A stretch of DNA of 64,000 bases from Beta vulgaris subsp. vulgaris (GCF_026745355.1 NC_079209.1:24802394-24866393), one strand, 5' to 3'. Numbered from the stretch's first letter, positions 33,719 to 44,225 are shown. The notes: generated by a model from the sequence alone, not told the origin. Program-made: numbers and translations.

Positions 33719-34929
33719 CTAATGATCTAAGGCCCTAACCAAGGCATAGAATTCCTTGTCATACGTGGAGTACTTTCGTTTTGCTTCATTTAATTTCTCA
33801 CTAAAGTAAGCCAAAGGCCTACCATTTTGTGAAAGCACAACTCCAATGCCCATGCCAAATGCATCACATTCTACTTCAAAAACCTCATTGAAGTTAGGCA
33901 AAGCTAGAATAGGAGCACTAGTGAGTTGAGCTTTTACCTCTTCAAATGCCTTATGAGCTTCATGGTTCCATTCAAACTTTTTCAGCTTTGTAATCTCAGT
34001 TATAGGCGTCATAATAGCACTGAAATTTTGAATAAATCTCCTATAGAAGGAGGCTAGTCCATGGAAACTTCGACTTGTTGCATGGAAGTAGGAGTAGGCC
34101 ACTCCTTGATTGCTTGAACCTTTTTCTCATCTGCTTTGATCCCTTCACTAGATACAATAAAGCCTAGGAAAACAACTTGACTAGAAAAGAAATGACACTT
34201 TTCTAAGTTTCCATACAAACATTCGGATCTCAAGACTCTAAACACTTGTTCTAAGTGTTTTACATGCTCAATCTCATTAACACTATACACCAATATATCG
34301 TCAAAAATAAACTACTATAAAATGGCCAAGAAATGGTTTTATAGTTTGATTCATTAAGCGCATAAAAGTACTTGGTGTATGGACAAACCAAAGGGCATAA
34401 CAAGCCACTCATACAACCCTTCCTTTGTTTTAAAGGCTGTCTTCCATTCATCTCCTTCACAAATTCGGATTTAATGATAGCCATTTCTTAAATCAATCTT
34501 TGAAAACAGTTTAGAACCATTAAGATCATCTAGGAAATCATTCAATCTTAGAATGGGGAATCGATGCTTGATAGTAATCTTGTTAATAGCTCTACTATCC
34601 ACACACATACGCCATTCTCCATTTTTCTTTGGAACTAAGAGAGTTGGTACAACACAAGGACTCAAAGACTCTCTAATCATACCCTTACTGAACAAATCAT
34701 TCACTTGTCTCCTTATTTCTTCAGTTTCTTTTGGATTTGTTCTATAAGCAGGTTTGTTTGGTAACATAGCTTCGGGAATAAGGTCAATTTTATGTTGTAT
34801 GTCTCTTTTTGGGGGAAGGCCATGAGGTATTTCATGTGGGCAAACATCCTTATAGGTTTCTAGCAATGGCACAAGCAAAGGATGATCTAGATCATTAGCA
34901 ACTTCTTCCTTTTGATCTATATTCAACAA
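33719..34929 (-). pseudogene. RT and RNase H of the nested chromovirus
   Basis: The N-terminal part reads PHGLPPKRDIQHKIDL, KKNGEWRMCVDSRAINK and SKIDLRNGYH. The frame then shifts near 34470, and the polymerase box (YFDDILVYS in relatives) is disrupted by one extra T in a T-run near 34303. RNase H follows with [14 protein letters not shown] and [15 protein letters not shown]. At least three indels are present. Confidence 0.85.
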
Positions 34930-35095
34930 TACTTCTCTAAAAGGGGTAAGTTCATGATAATCTGATTTTAGGAGGGTGGTGAGGGAATGTTATTTTTCTT
35001 TTGTGGAGTGTTGTTTCGATTTACGAATGGATTCAATAGGAGTGAGGGTCACTTTCTTGCCATTTTTATTGAATGAATATGTATTCTTGTAACCA

Positions 35096-35365
35096 TCATG
35101 AATGAGTATCAAACAACCATGGTCTACCTAACAACACATGAAATGCATCCATAGGTATTACATCACACCATATCTCTTCTTTATAGTTACTACCAATACC
35201 AAAAGATAATAGTAGACGATGAGTAACTTGAATACCTTTACCTTGATTGAGCCATTGGATCACATATGGCTTAGGATGAGGTGTAGTAGGGAGCTTGAGT
35301 TTATCAACCATTATTTGGGCAGCAACATTGGTGCAACTTCCTCCATCAATGATCAAGGTATACAC
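35096..35365 (-). pseudogene. Aspartic protease of the nested chromovirus
   Basis: LIIDGGSCTNVAA is the catalytic loop (chromoviruses use DGGSCTN or DSGS), and LLGRPWLFD is the family-typical end. It sits between Gag and RT as expected and is separated from them by frame breaks. Confidence 0.82.
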
Positions 35366-35407
35366 CTTGTTCTCAATCGTACATCTAGTATGAAATATTG
35401 CCTCCCT

Positions 35408-36519
35408 TTATTGTGATTCCTCATGATCAATCACATCACTCAAAGCTCTTCGAACCACCAAGAATTTTCCTTCATCAGGACCAACAAGTTCATCTCTATA
35501 ACTCTCTTCTTCACACGTCTCAGATTGCTCCTCATTCTCATCTTCTAGGGCCTCAAACTCCATATGGCTTACTATCTTTTTGTTAGGACACTCAGAAGCA
35601 ATGTGTCTTAAACCTTGGCACCTAAAACATCTCCTAGGGGCACGATTTTGAATAGGGATGGTCGTAGGAGTAGGGGTTTTTGGGACATAGGGTTGGCTAG
35701 GTTTTGAAGGGATGGTGTTTGGCTTAGTATAGGTGGTTGTTTTCGTAAAAGGGCGTGAGGCCTCCATTTTACCTTTGGTCTTTTGTTGTTTCTCAATTTT
35801 GTGTGTGAGGATGATTAGTTCCTCTAAGGTAGAAAAGGGGTGTAATTCAACATCATTAGCAATTTTAACATCTAATCCACCAATGAATCTTACCAATGTT
35901 TGCGGCTCATCCTCTTGAACTTCACACTTCATAAGGTAGGCTTCGAATTCTCTTGCATAATCCTCCACTGATTTCGAGCCTTGTTGTAGATGATGGAACT
36001 TGGAGAAGTTCTCTTGAACATAGTAAGTAGGAAGAAACTTTTGTTTGAGTAGCTTCTTCATCTTAGTCCATGTTCGAACCTTTTCTTTCCCTTGTCTCTC
36101 CGGCCTCTTGGTGCAAATACTAGCCCACCAAGTTGAGGCATATTTTCGAAGCTTGAGGGCCACAAGATTAACTCTTTTATCCTCAGGGATTTGTTTGTAG
36201 TCAAAGACTCTCTCAACTGTTCTCAACCACTCTACAAACTCATCTACATCACACTTACCATCATAATCAGGTTTCTCAACCTTAATATCACTAAAGTTTC
36301 ATGGGGAAAAGGATTGTTTCGTGGAGCTCTATAAGTTTTATCACTCTCTCTATCAGACTCCTCATAGGCATCATCTCTTCTTTGTCTCCTGAGCCTCAAA
36401 GTTAGTTGCTTTAGTTGGTCTTGCATTAAGCCCATTCTACCCTCATTCTCACGTCTCTCTGCCTCCATAGATTGCAGGAGTTCTTGCCAGTTTTCAGGTA
36501 GTTGGTTGGATCCGGACAT
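35408..36519 (-). pseudogene. Gag of the nested chromovirus
   Basis: MSGSNQLPENWQ begins at 36519. A coiled, charged N-terminus passes through a frame break near 36240-36300 into the retrotransposon Gag core (VALKLRKYASTWW, QKFLPTYYVQENF, YAREFEAYLMKC). A CCHC knuckle CFRCQGLRHIASEC and an acidic tail follow. The frame holds for 272 codons in the second part, the longest intact stretch of this element. Confidence 0.87.
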
Positions 36520-36583
36520 GGTAGGATATGGGATGCGTATGGGGTTGTTTTAGGAATGTGTTTTGGGGTGTTAGGATGTGTTT

Positions 36584-36596
36584 GGATCTGATACCA
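36584..36596 (-). promoter_or_regulatory. Chromovirus primer-binding site
   Basis: On the minus strand TGGTATCAGATCC begins three bases after the 5' LTR end (36600). It matches the initiator-Met tRNA 3' end used by many plant retrotransposons. Confidence 0.85.
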
Positions 36597-36599
36597 AGA

Positions 36600-37662
36600 T
36601 GTTATATAATTGGAGTATCACTCGAATCATACAAGCTTCAAATTCGAAAAGAGAATAGCATTGTGCTTAGCACTGTGCCTTGGTTATACTACAACTATGA
36701 AAAGTCAAAACAAGGAAAGGGAAATAGATGGATATTAGTTTAACTTAAATCAGCTTAGATATAGATACACCACTAAGTAGAATTAAGGTTCCTAAGATCA
36801 CTACTTAACTCAAGCTAAAATAGTTAAGTTAGCAAAGGCACTTAGATTAATAAAACTATTAATCAAAGCAAAGTATTAACTAACGTTTTGTCATAAACTC
36901 GTATCTCATTTCATTCCATTTGTTCCAATATTTATACAAGTTACGTCTTAATTGAAAGAAAAGCAACTAAGTAACTACCATTAATCCACTAACTATTACA
37001 TGGAAATCATGTCCTAAGTGATTCAAACATCACTTTGGACGTGCAACATGGCACTTGGAACGTGCATAATTCCGTTGCCACTCTCTTCAATAATCTTCTC
37101 CATGATCTCCTCAACTTCCCACAAGAATAGGAGTTTGTTGTGGCTTTTGAAATGGCGCCTAAGTTATGAAGCATTTGAAAGTGCACAACACTTTTGTAAG
37201 GGTGAAGGCAGTAGTTGAGCACGCCACTAGTTGAGGACGCCACCTTTGTAGGAACTTCCATAACCAACTTCATACGTCCAAGTTCGTAGCACAAAGTGTC
37301 TAGGTTCATGCTAGCTTCCTTGAATGTAGGTGCCTCTTGCTTCACGTACTTAGGCTAGTTACAACTTACAACTTACTACTTAGTTTATTACATAGTCATT
37401 TCAGACTTTAGGGAAAATAAACAACAACCAACAACTGTAACTACTTTAACTAGTCGAACAACATCAACTAATTAAAGCTTACATGACTCTCCTAGAAAAG
37501 CAATAAAGGTAAAAGATAACTTAGCTAATCATAGATGATTAATTAATTAAGCTAACTAAAGACTCACTAAAAGAATCACATGAAATGAAAGAATTAAGAA
37601 CATCCCTTAATGTCGTAGCTATCACATGCATAAGTGGACGATCAATGGATGGACCTCCATCA
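36600..37662 (-). repeat. 5' LTR of the nested chromovirus
   Basis: It is 1,063 bp and is the fuller of the two LTR copies. It is near-identical to 31321-32236 outside the indel described there. Confidence 0.9.
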
Positions 37663-37665
37663 TCT

Positions 37666-37897
37666 ATTTCAAGAAACCACGAAAGGCATTTCCAAAACAA
37701 TCTATTTCAAGAGCGACGAAGCCACTTGAAGTGGTGCATTCAGATATATGCGGACCAATCAAACCTCCATCACTTGGTAAAAGTTCATACTTTATTCTTT
37801 TCATTGATGATTATAGCAGAAAAACATGTGTTTATTTCTTGAAAAATAAATCAATACCATATGACACCTTCAAGAATTCAAAGCAATGGTTGAGAAA
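37666..37897 (+). pseudogene. Copia integrase N-terminal core, downstream of the chromovirus
   Basis: After the chromovirus the copia frame resumes: KKPRKAFPKQSISRATKP, LEVVHSDICGPIKPPSLG, FILFIDDYSRKTCVYFL, with catalytic Asp residues in HSDICG and FIDDYSR. A frameshift near 37876 precedes the CACTA start at 37898. About 130 integrase residues that should come next are missing. Confidence 0.85.
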
Positions 37898-38936
37898 CAC
37901 TAGTAGAATAACTGCTATTTGATGCGGTAATATTCCTGCGGGTTTACCTATACGCAGCAATATAACACGCAAAAAGAAAATGAAAAATAGAAATTGACAA
38001 TATTGCTGAGGTTCCCGCCAAAAACCGCAACAATATTGTCTAAAGGATACTTTTTAAAATAAAGTGGGGCCTTGAACAACAAATATTGTTGCGGTTTCCA
38101 CGTAGGACCGCAGCAATCTATTAAAATAATTTCAAAAATTATTATTTTAATATATTGCTGCGGTTCCATATGAAAACCGCAACAATATTGTCATTAGGGT
38201 TTAATAAAACTAAGGCGCGTTTCTATTTCTCACCCTCTTAGTTCACTTTCACTTCCTGTCACTTGCTTCCTCGGCCGTTTCATTTCTCACCCTCTTCTTC
38301 CTCTCACTTCAGATCCCCCTCTCACCTTCGTTTCCTCTCACCTTCGTTCCACCTTCGTTCCACCAAAAAAAACATCAATCCATGGGAACTCTCAGTCCAC
38401 CACCACAAACCTCACCTTCACAATTCAAGCTCGTAGGCTACTCCAACTTCATCCAAACCCACTTTCCAACCTTTTCCCCGTCAAACGCTTCCACCACGTC
38501 AAGTTCTGGTGCAGCGACGCCACCAACGTCTCTACTTGTCGTCAGAAGACAAGTAACGACTCCTCGACAATTTCAAGGTCGGAAATTCGAAATCGAGGTG
38601 AACTTATTTCTTCAATTTGCTGTTTTTGTTTTGCAATTTTTCTGATCTAATTTCGATGAGGTTCGGCTGATGATTTTGCTGGGTTCTCTCTCAGTTCACC
38701 TTCACCCTCACGTTCACCCTTCTCAATTCGTCGTCCGTCGTCATTTCTTCGTCGGCCGTCGACGTGGTTCGCATTAGAGCAGCGGTGGTTCGATTACCAG
38801 ATTCACGCACATCAAATCATCATCAACCAGCAACACAACGACAATAAACAATAGGATTGTGGATTTTTAGTTTTTTTAGATCTAGTATTTGATTACTTTT
38901 CATTGGATTCAGCAATATATTAAACAGATCGAAGTG
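37898..38936 (+). mobile_element. CACTA-like DNA carrying a captured gene fragment
   Basis: It starts CACTAGTAGAATAACTG and continues with inverted subterminal units (gcggtttccacg, accgcagcaat, aaaaccgcaacaatattgtc) at 37920-38190, a CACTA hallmark. From 38220 to 38380 it is C/T-rich like a 5' leader, then the HPPD fragment, then non-coding sequence. The right terminus is not recognisable: copia coding resumes near 38939 with a different, later integrase segment. The words tacttttcattggat occur on both sides of the right junction (38894-38908 and 38944-38958). The right end was thus probably lost in a repair event that also removed copia integrase sequence. Confidence 0.65.
38382..38560 (+). 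pseudogene. HPPD: Captured N-terminal fragment of 4-hydroxyphenylpyruvate dioxygenase
   Basis: From ATG 38382 the frame gives a short Pro/Ser-rich start and QFKLVGYSNFI. After one lost base near 38450-38460 the next frame gives VKRFHHVKFWCSDATNVS. Plant HPPD proteins carry FKLVG[FY].NF followed after about 10 residues by V.RFHH[IV]EFWC.DATN, so the match is in order and at the right spacing. HPPD makes homogentisate for plastoquinone and tocopherol. Similarity ends after about 58 residues, where intact HPPD continues RRFSWGLGM. It lies within CACTA-type DNA, so it is a transduplicated, frameshifted fragment without catalytic residues. The preceding leader may also be host-derived. Confidence 0.82.
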
Positions 38937-38938
38937 AG

Positions 38939-40867
38939 AAACTACTTTTCATTGGATATGATGAAAAGTCTGAGGGTTACAAGCTGTTCAATCCAAGCAC
39001 TAGCAAGTTAGTGATCAGCAGAGATGTAGAATTTGATGAAGAGGCAATATATATAGGATTGGAACATCACCGAAGAGGAAGAATCTTACAACTTTCTTTG
39101 TTATTTTGGTGAAGAAAGTTCGACACATGCATCATGTTCCAGAGGCTACACCCATTACTCCACCAACATCTCCTCATAGGATATCACCTACATTGCAATC
39201 AAGTGGAGAGTCTTCTAGTTCAAGTGAAGGACCGAAGAGGTTTAGAAGCCTTTCTGATCTTTATGAAGTCACCGAAAGGCTTGAAGACAATACTTCATTA
39301 TTTTGCTTATTTTCTGATATTGAACCAATGAGCTTCAATGAAGCAAAGAAACAAAAGGAATGGATTCGTGCAACGAATGAAGAGATATTGTCTATTCAAA
39401 AGAATGAAACATGGTAATTGATACCACTCCCAAAAGGAAAGAAGGCGATAGGAGTCAAATGGGTATTCAAAATCAAGAGGAATGCTAATGGTGATGTTGA
39501 AAGATACAAAGCGAGACTTATTGCTAAAGGTTATAAGCAAAAACAAGGAATTGACTATGAAGAGTTATTTGCCCCAGTTGCTTGATTAGAGACAGCGAGG
39601 TTGCTAATTTCAATAGCATCGCAATTTCAATGGAAGATTCATCAGATGGATGTAAAATCAGCTTTTCTAAATGGATTTTTTAGAAGAAGAGGTGTACATT
39701 GAACAACCAGAAGGTTATGTTGTCAAAGGACAAGAAAATAAAGTATTAAGATTAAAAAAGGCTTTATATGGGTTGAAGCAAGCACCTCGAGCATGGAATA
39801 GTCGGCTTGATAAATACTTGCAAGATAATGGATTTGCCAGGTGTCTTCATGAATATGCCTTCTATGTCAAGAAAAAACAACGATGTGTTCTATGTTTGCA
39901 TCTATGTAGATGATCTAATTTTCACAGGAAATAGTATCGAAATGTTTGAAGAGTTTAAGAAAAGAATGGCACGCGAATTCGAGATGACAAATATGGGACT
40001 CATAACCTATTATCTAGGAATTGAAGTTACTCAAAGTGATGAAGGATTTTTTTATCTCACAAGAATCTTATACAAAAGGAGTATTGAAGAAATTCAATAT
40101 GTTAAATGTTAATCCAGTGAGCACTCCAATGGAATATGGTCTGAAATTATCGAAAAATGATCCTTATGGAGAAAAGGTGAATCCAACCTTATATAAGAGT
40201 TTGGTCGGAAGTCTACGATATTTGACATGTACTCGGACATACATCTTATTTTATGTTGGACGAGTAAGTCCCTTTATGGAGAATCCATCTACTTCTCATC
40301 TGAAGGCTGCAAAGAGAATTCTCCGTTATTTGAAAGGCACATTAGATCATGGGTTGTTATACTCTACTTCAGATGATTTCAAACTTAAGGGATATTGTGA
40401 TAGTGATTTTGCTGGAGATGTTGATGATCGCAAAAGTACAACTAGTTTGTATTTTTACTTGGTAATAATGTTGTTTCATGGAGTTAAAAGAAACAACCAA
40501 TTGTTACACTCTCTACATGTGAATAAGAATATATTGATGCAACCTCGTGTGCATGTCACTCAATATGGCTACAAAGATTATTGAAGGAACTCCAACTACC
40601 ACAAATGGAGTCCACTAAGATTATGACCGATAATAAGTCAGCTCTTGCTTTCGCCAAAAATCCAGTTTTTTATGACCGAAGCAAACATATTGACACGAGG
40701 TTTCATTTCATACGACAATACATTGAATAGAAGGAAATTGAATTGAAGTTTGTAATAAAGTCGATGGACCAAATTGCTGATATCTTTACAAAGCCACTAA
40801 AGTTTGAAGACTTCATTCGAATGCAAAAATTAATCGGGATTGTGAGAAGGTCAAGTTTAAGGGGGAG
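38939..40867 (+). pseudogene. Copia integrase C-terminus, reverse transcriptase and RNase H
   Basis: It resumes with FIGYDEKSEGYKLFNPS, VISRDVEFDE, then a linker and RT (KEWIRATNEE, a TAA near 39416, [30 protein letters not shown]). A frame change precedes VYIEQPEGYVV, and ALYGLKQAPRAW and YVDDLIFTGNS (catalytic Asp pair) follow. RNase H has GYCDSDFAGD, then TKIMTDNKSALAFAKNPVF and RSKHIDTRFHFIR with a TAG after QYIE. The tail KFEDFIRMQKLIG leads to the polypurine tract (aagggggag, 40859-40867). Several frameshifts are present. Confidence 0.88.
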
Positions 40868-41122
40868 TGTTAAAATTAGCAATTAAACTTGACAATACAA
40901 TGCTTGATAGGGAGAAAATCAAGGAATGTCATTAATATGTTAAGAGAAGAATAAGGAGTAACATTCATTAATTAGTTTACAATACCCTTATATAAATGCA
41001 TTATGTAATTCTTTTTGTAAGACACATATAAGAAATATAAGAGTTATTATTTAGTGCATTTTGTCTTCTTTTCTATATATTATTCTACCAAAATATTGTG
41101 TGTGTCCATCACGCTTCCAACA
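40868..41122 (+). repeat. 3' LTR of the copia element
   Basis: It starts TGTTAAAATT directly after the polypurine tract and ends CTTCCAACA. It is the near-identical partner of 29517-29779. Confidence 0.92.
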
Positions 41123-41222
41123 CAGCACACCCACACCATATAACAAAGAAAAGACAAGACGAAAATGCGTAGTTGTTTGACGCATCTCATCCTAGTGGAA
41201 ATGCAGCTGTTGAGAATAGATA

Positions 41223-44200
41223 TCAATCTCGGCCATCCGGCTGTTGGTTTACTCTCAGCAGCTTCGGACATTCTTTGATGTCAAATGTTGGCAAATCCTC
41301 AAGAAGTTCGGGAATGTCTTTCAGTTTTGGGCAACAATGAATCTGAATTTGTTGTAAGTTAGAGAGGCTCGCAAGTGATTCAGGGAGTTGTGTCAAATGA
41401 GGGCAGTTTCGAATGGCAAGTTGACGAAGTTGGCTGAGATTTCCCATTGATTCTGGAAGGATTCTCCATTGATGAAGTGAAAATAGAGAGAGTTCCTCAA
41501 GACTTTCAAGAAAACAAAAGCCCTTTGGAAGTGACTCCAAGTTAGAAAAATTCATTATTCTTAAAGAGCGAAGTTCTTTGAGGTTTTGCCAAGCTCCTAC
41601 ATCTCGTGAACTGTCGCTACTCGAATCATTAGGGTCAGCATCTTGCTTCATGTACTCCCAGTTTAACGCCTCGCAATGCTTGATTTCTAATTCTTGGAGT
41701 AGCTTAACATGCTTCAATGCACTCGAAATGTCTACCAATTTGCCACATTCATGAACTTTAAGTCTTTGAAGTTGTTGAAGAATAACATTATCTGCCACCA
41801 AATTTGTCAACTGTCTGCATTGCCTGATAATCAAGGACTCGAGGCCAGCTTTAATCGAGAAATTATCTAGTCCATCAACTGCGACAAGTGTCAGATTTTT
41901 CAATGTGCTTTCTGTTGAAGATGATGACGTGATATTTTCCAGCAGTGTCGCATTGACGTCATGCACCTCTAGTAACTCAAGCACTTGCATTTGAGGCATT
42001 GACATCAATGTTGGACAACCACTTACTCTGAGTTCGAGAAGAGTAGGAAAGATTTGCTGCTTATGATCATTTTCAGGTGACCATCTCCTCAAATTCGGCA
42101 AATTAGCTAACATAAGATACTCCAATGAGGGGAAATAATGATCTGCCATACAAGAAGTTTTATTGTTCACAGAACGATCTTCTATGTACTGCAGGGCACT
42201 GAGGTCCCAAAGCTGAAGAGACCGAAGATGAGACAATGAACTTAATGATGGCAAATTTTGGCATCTACTGCAATCCTCAATATGTAAATAAACAAGGCTA
42301 CTGAGAATGGGAAAGGCGTTCATCAGTTGTTGCGGAAAATTCATTCCTTTCCAACGGCAAACTGATAGGCTTTTGATGGTGGGAGGGGGCTCCAAGCATG
42401 TAAACTCATCAGCAGCTGCTTCATCATATGAGGATGACCATATCAGTGATATGTCAGTCAGGTGTGTGTCTTTCAAAAGTCCCGAAGTATCTATTATTTC
42501 ATCTTTTACATACTTCTTTTTGTAACGGATTTTGAGCTTACCAACCAGACTACTTAACTGAGTCAATGTATCTAATGTATTGTTTTCTCCCACTATAAAT
42601 ACATCTAATGTTTGGAGAGATGTTAACTCCCCAAATTTAGGTGGCAAATCCAACAATCGATCTCCAGTATACAAGTGCCTCAAACCCACCAATTTGTTGA
42701 AGCCTCTTGGCAGTACTATCACATTAGACTGACGCAGATCCAATGTCTGCAACTCCTTCAGGTTAGTGATGCTCCGAGGAAGATATTCAGAGGAGACACC
42801 GAGTCGGAGGTACCTCAAGTCATTCAGCTCTCCCAACGAATCTGGAAGGTTTTCACAATCCACTGCTGCTAAATCCAGTACTCGTAACGACGATAAACTT
42901 GACAAGAGTTCATCAAGTTTTGGGACAGAGACGACAGTAGCAGATTTACAAGGCAGGAAAAGAAGGGACTTCAACTGCTTTGCATCAGGCAACCATGACG
43001 GTGCTTCCCATGGAGACTCTACAACAGGGAAGCTCAAATGTAAAACATTGGCCGTATGAGTTTCCCCTATATGGTCATCCACTAAACAAATCTCAGGTTT
43101 TGCCACAGATCGAAGGAACTCGTTCATTAAGGAGTCCATCTTGTAGCACACTTCAGCATTTTTGGCGTCAGATTTACTATCTTGAAAAAAATTCCCACTT
43201 TTCTGTAATTCCATAAAATATTCATCACCAACTGACTCTGGTGCAGTTCTTGTTAAGTACTCTTGAGCATGCCAAAGATGTATGAGATCTGCCTGACTAA
43301 ACTCGTAATTCTCTGGAAACAAAGAACAATAAAGTATACATCGCTGAATGTTTGATGGTACTTCTTTGTAGCTTCCGAGGTTAAACTTTGACAGAAAAGC
43401 TTGTACCGAGTTATCTATATAACGAAGATTCTTCCAATCTTCTGTAGTACGAAGTAGGCTAGCAACGTTCTTCAGGAGGCGTGGAATACGAGCACAAATT
43501 TCATAAATTCTAAAACCATCTTCTGACTTACTACTATGCTTTTCTATTTCATCACCAAATGCTATGCCTTTAAACAAAGTCCAGGACTCATCCCCTGGTA
43601 AAGTACCCACTTCAAAAGGCGCACCTTCAACCACTGGCAAGGGTTCCAAGTTTTCAAGTCTGATCATATCATGTGCAATTAAAACTACTTTACTTCCGTC
43701 ACTAACATTACTCAGCAACTCATTCAAAAACGCCCCATGATTACCCTGTGTTACACCATCTAATATAAGCAAATATTTTTTACCCGTCACAATAGTATTG
43801 AACGCCTCTCGAATCACAATATCAGAAGTTCTCTGTCGAAAAACTAGATCCAATAATTTACTTGGACCTCCATTGCTGTCGGTCATGCATACCCAATGTT
43901 TTATTGCAAAATACTCATGAACACGCCTGTCATGATACACTTGTCTCACTAAACTTGTTTTTCCTGTACCAGGCAGCCCGATGATTGGAATCACTGACAA
44001 TTTACCTTTATTTGACTCTGTGAGCATCCTTACAATCTTATGCTTGTTGTCAATGTCTCTACTAATGACCTCTTCCTCAACAACTAAAGGCTTTTCAGAA
44101 AGCATCATACTGATCAATCGTAAATCTTCTACTGCATGCTTAGCGCCCCCTGTAGTTTGGTTTGATCCTTTGTGAAAGACCACCAAAAAAATCAGAAAAA

Positions 44201-44225
44201 GAACACAACAATAAGTAATCAGCAT
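41223..44225 (-). CDS. NBS-LRR (NLR) resistance-like protein with degenerate nucleotide-binding motifs
   Basis: A single uninterrupted ORF of 1000 codons, the only long intact gene in the window. Residues about 85-340 form an NB-ARC domain: P-loop GLPGTGKTS (~83-91), kinase-2 YLLILDGV (usual end DDVW), CARIPRLLKNVAS in place of GLPL, and CILYCSLFPENYEF (RNBS-D) with LIHLWHAQEYL. The MHD site reads KMDSLMNEFL, so the regulatory His is missing. From about residue 400 leucine-rich repeats run to the C-terminus (LRVLDLA, LRYLRLG, LQTLDLR, later SLEELSLF and LRQLAIRNCP). No coiled-coil domain precedes the NB-ARC. The N-terminus is instead a hydrophobic stretch (LITYCCVLFLIFLVVF), possibly a membrane anchor or intron read-through: actacag|GGGG near 44153 could be an acceptor. 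NLRs detect pathogen effectors; this one may be inactive as a switch. Copia LTRs lie 100 bp downstream and 163 bp upstream. Confidence 0.88.
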   Translation of the reverse strand: MLITYCCVLFLIFLVVFHKGSNQTTGGAKHAVEDLRLISMMLSEKPLVVEEEVISRDIDNKHKIVRMLTESNKGKLSVIPIIGLPGTGKTSLVRQVYHDRRVHEYFAIKHWVCMTDSNGGPSKLLDLVFRQRTSDIVIREAFNTIVTGKKYLLILDGVTQGNHGAFLNELLSNVSDGSKVVLIAHDMIRLENLEPLPVVEGAPFEVGTLPGDESWTLFKGIAFGDEIEKHSSKSEDGFRIYEICARIPRLLKNVASLLRTTEDWKNLRYIDNSVQAFLSKFNLGSYKEVPSNIQRCILYCSLFPENYEFSQADLIHLWHAQEYLTRTAPESVGDEYFMELQKSGNFFQDSKSDAKNAEVCYKMDSLMNEFLRSVAKPEICLVDDHIGETHTANVLHLSFPVVESPWEAPSWLPDAKQLKSLLFLPCKSATVVSVPKLDELLSSLSSLRVLDLAAVDCENLPDSLGELNDLRYLRLGVSSEYLPRSITNLKELQTLDLRQSNVIVLPRGFNKLVGLRHLYTGDRLLDLPPKFGELTSLQTLDVFIVGENNTLDTLTQLSSLVGKLKIRYKKKYVKDEIIDTSGLLKDTHLTDISLIWSSSYDEAAADEFTCLEPPPTIKSLSVCRWKGMNFPQQLMNAFPILSSLVYLHIEDCSRCQNLPSLSSLSHLRSLQLWDLSALQYIEDRSVNNKTSCMADHYFPSLEYLMLANLPNLRRWSPENDHKQQIFPTLLELRVSGCPTLMSMPQMQVLELLEVHDVNATLLENITSSSSTESTLKNLTLVAVDGLDNFSIKAGLESLIIRQCRQLTNLVADNVILQQLQRLKVHECGKLVDISSALKHVKLLQELEIKHCEALNWEYMKQDADPNDSSSDSSRDVGAWQNLKELRSLRIMNFSNLESLPKGFCFLESLEELSLFSLHQWRILPESMGNLSQLRQLAIRNCPHLTQLPESLASLSNLQQIQIHCCPKLKDIPELLEDLPTFDIKECPKLLRVNQQPDGRD

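Larger units (their letters stand above)
31321..37662 (-). mobile_element. Chromovirus-type Ty3/gypsy element nested in the copia integrase
   Basis: It is oriented on the minus strand with 5' LTR 36600-37662, primer-binding site, gag, protease, RT/RNase H, integrase, polypurine tract and 3' LTR 31321-32236. The LTRs start TGATGGAGG and end ATATAACA on the minus strand. Copia integrase codons resume right after 37662. The immediate 5-bp flanks (gtaag and tctat) do not match, so no target duplication is seen. Every domain is frameshifted. The gene order and DGGSCTN protease suggest a CRM/Reina/Galadriel-like chromovirus, but the clade is uncertain. Confidence 0.9.
29512..41127 (+). mobile_element. 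Complete copia retrotransposon carrying two later insertions
   Basis: The LTRs are 29517-29779 (263 bp) and 40868-41122 (255 bp), both TGTTAAAATT...CTTCCAACA. They differ by one indel of about 8 bp and a few substitutions. The flanks caaca (29512-29516) and cagca (41123-41127) agree in 4 of 5 bases. Primer-binding site, gag, protease, integrase, RT, RNase H and polypurine tract all occur in order on the plus strand. The coding region is interrupted at 31321-37662 by a chromovirus and from 37898 to about 38936 by CACTA-like DNA. Frameshifts and stops make it non-autonomous. Its 3' LTR ends 100 bp from the stop of the NLR gene. Confidence 0.92.

Noticed and set aside
36528..37345. ORFs on both strands between copia parts
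   Set aside because: They fall in the chromovirus LTR; a similar peptide (CYIIGVSLESYKLQIR) appears in both LTR copies because they are repeats.
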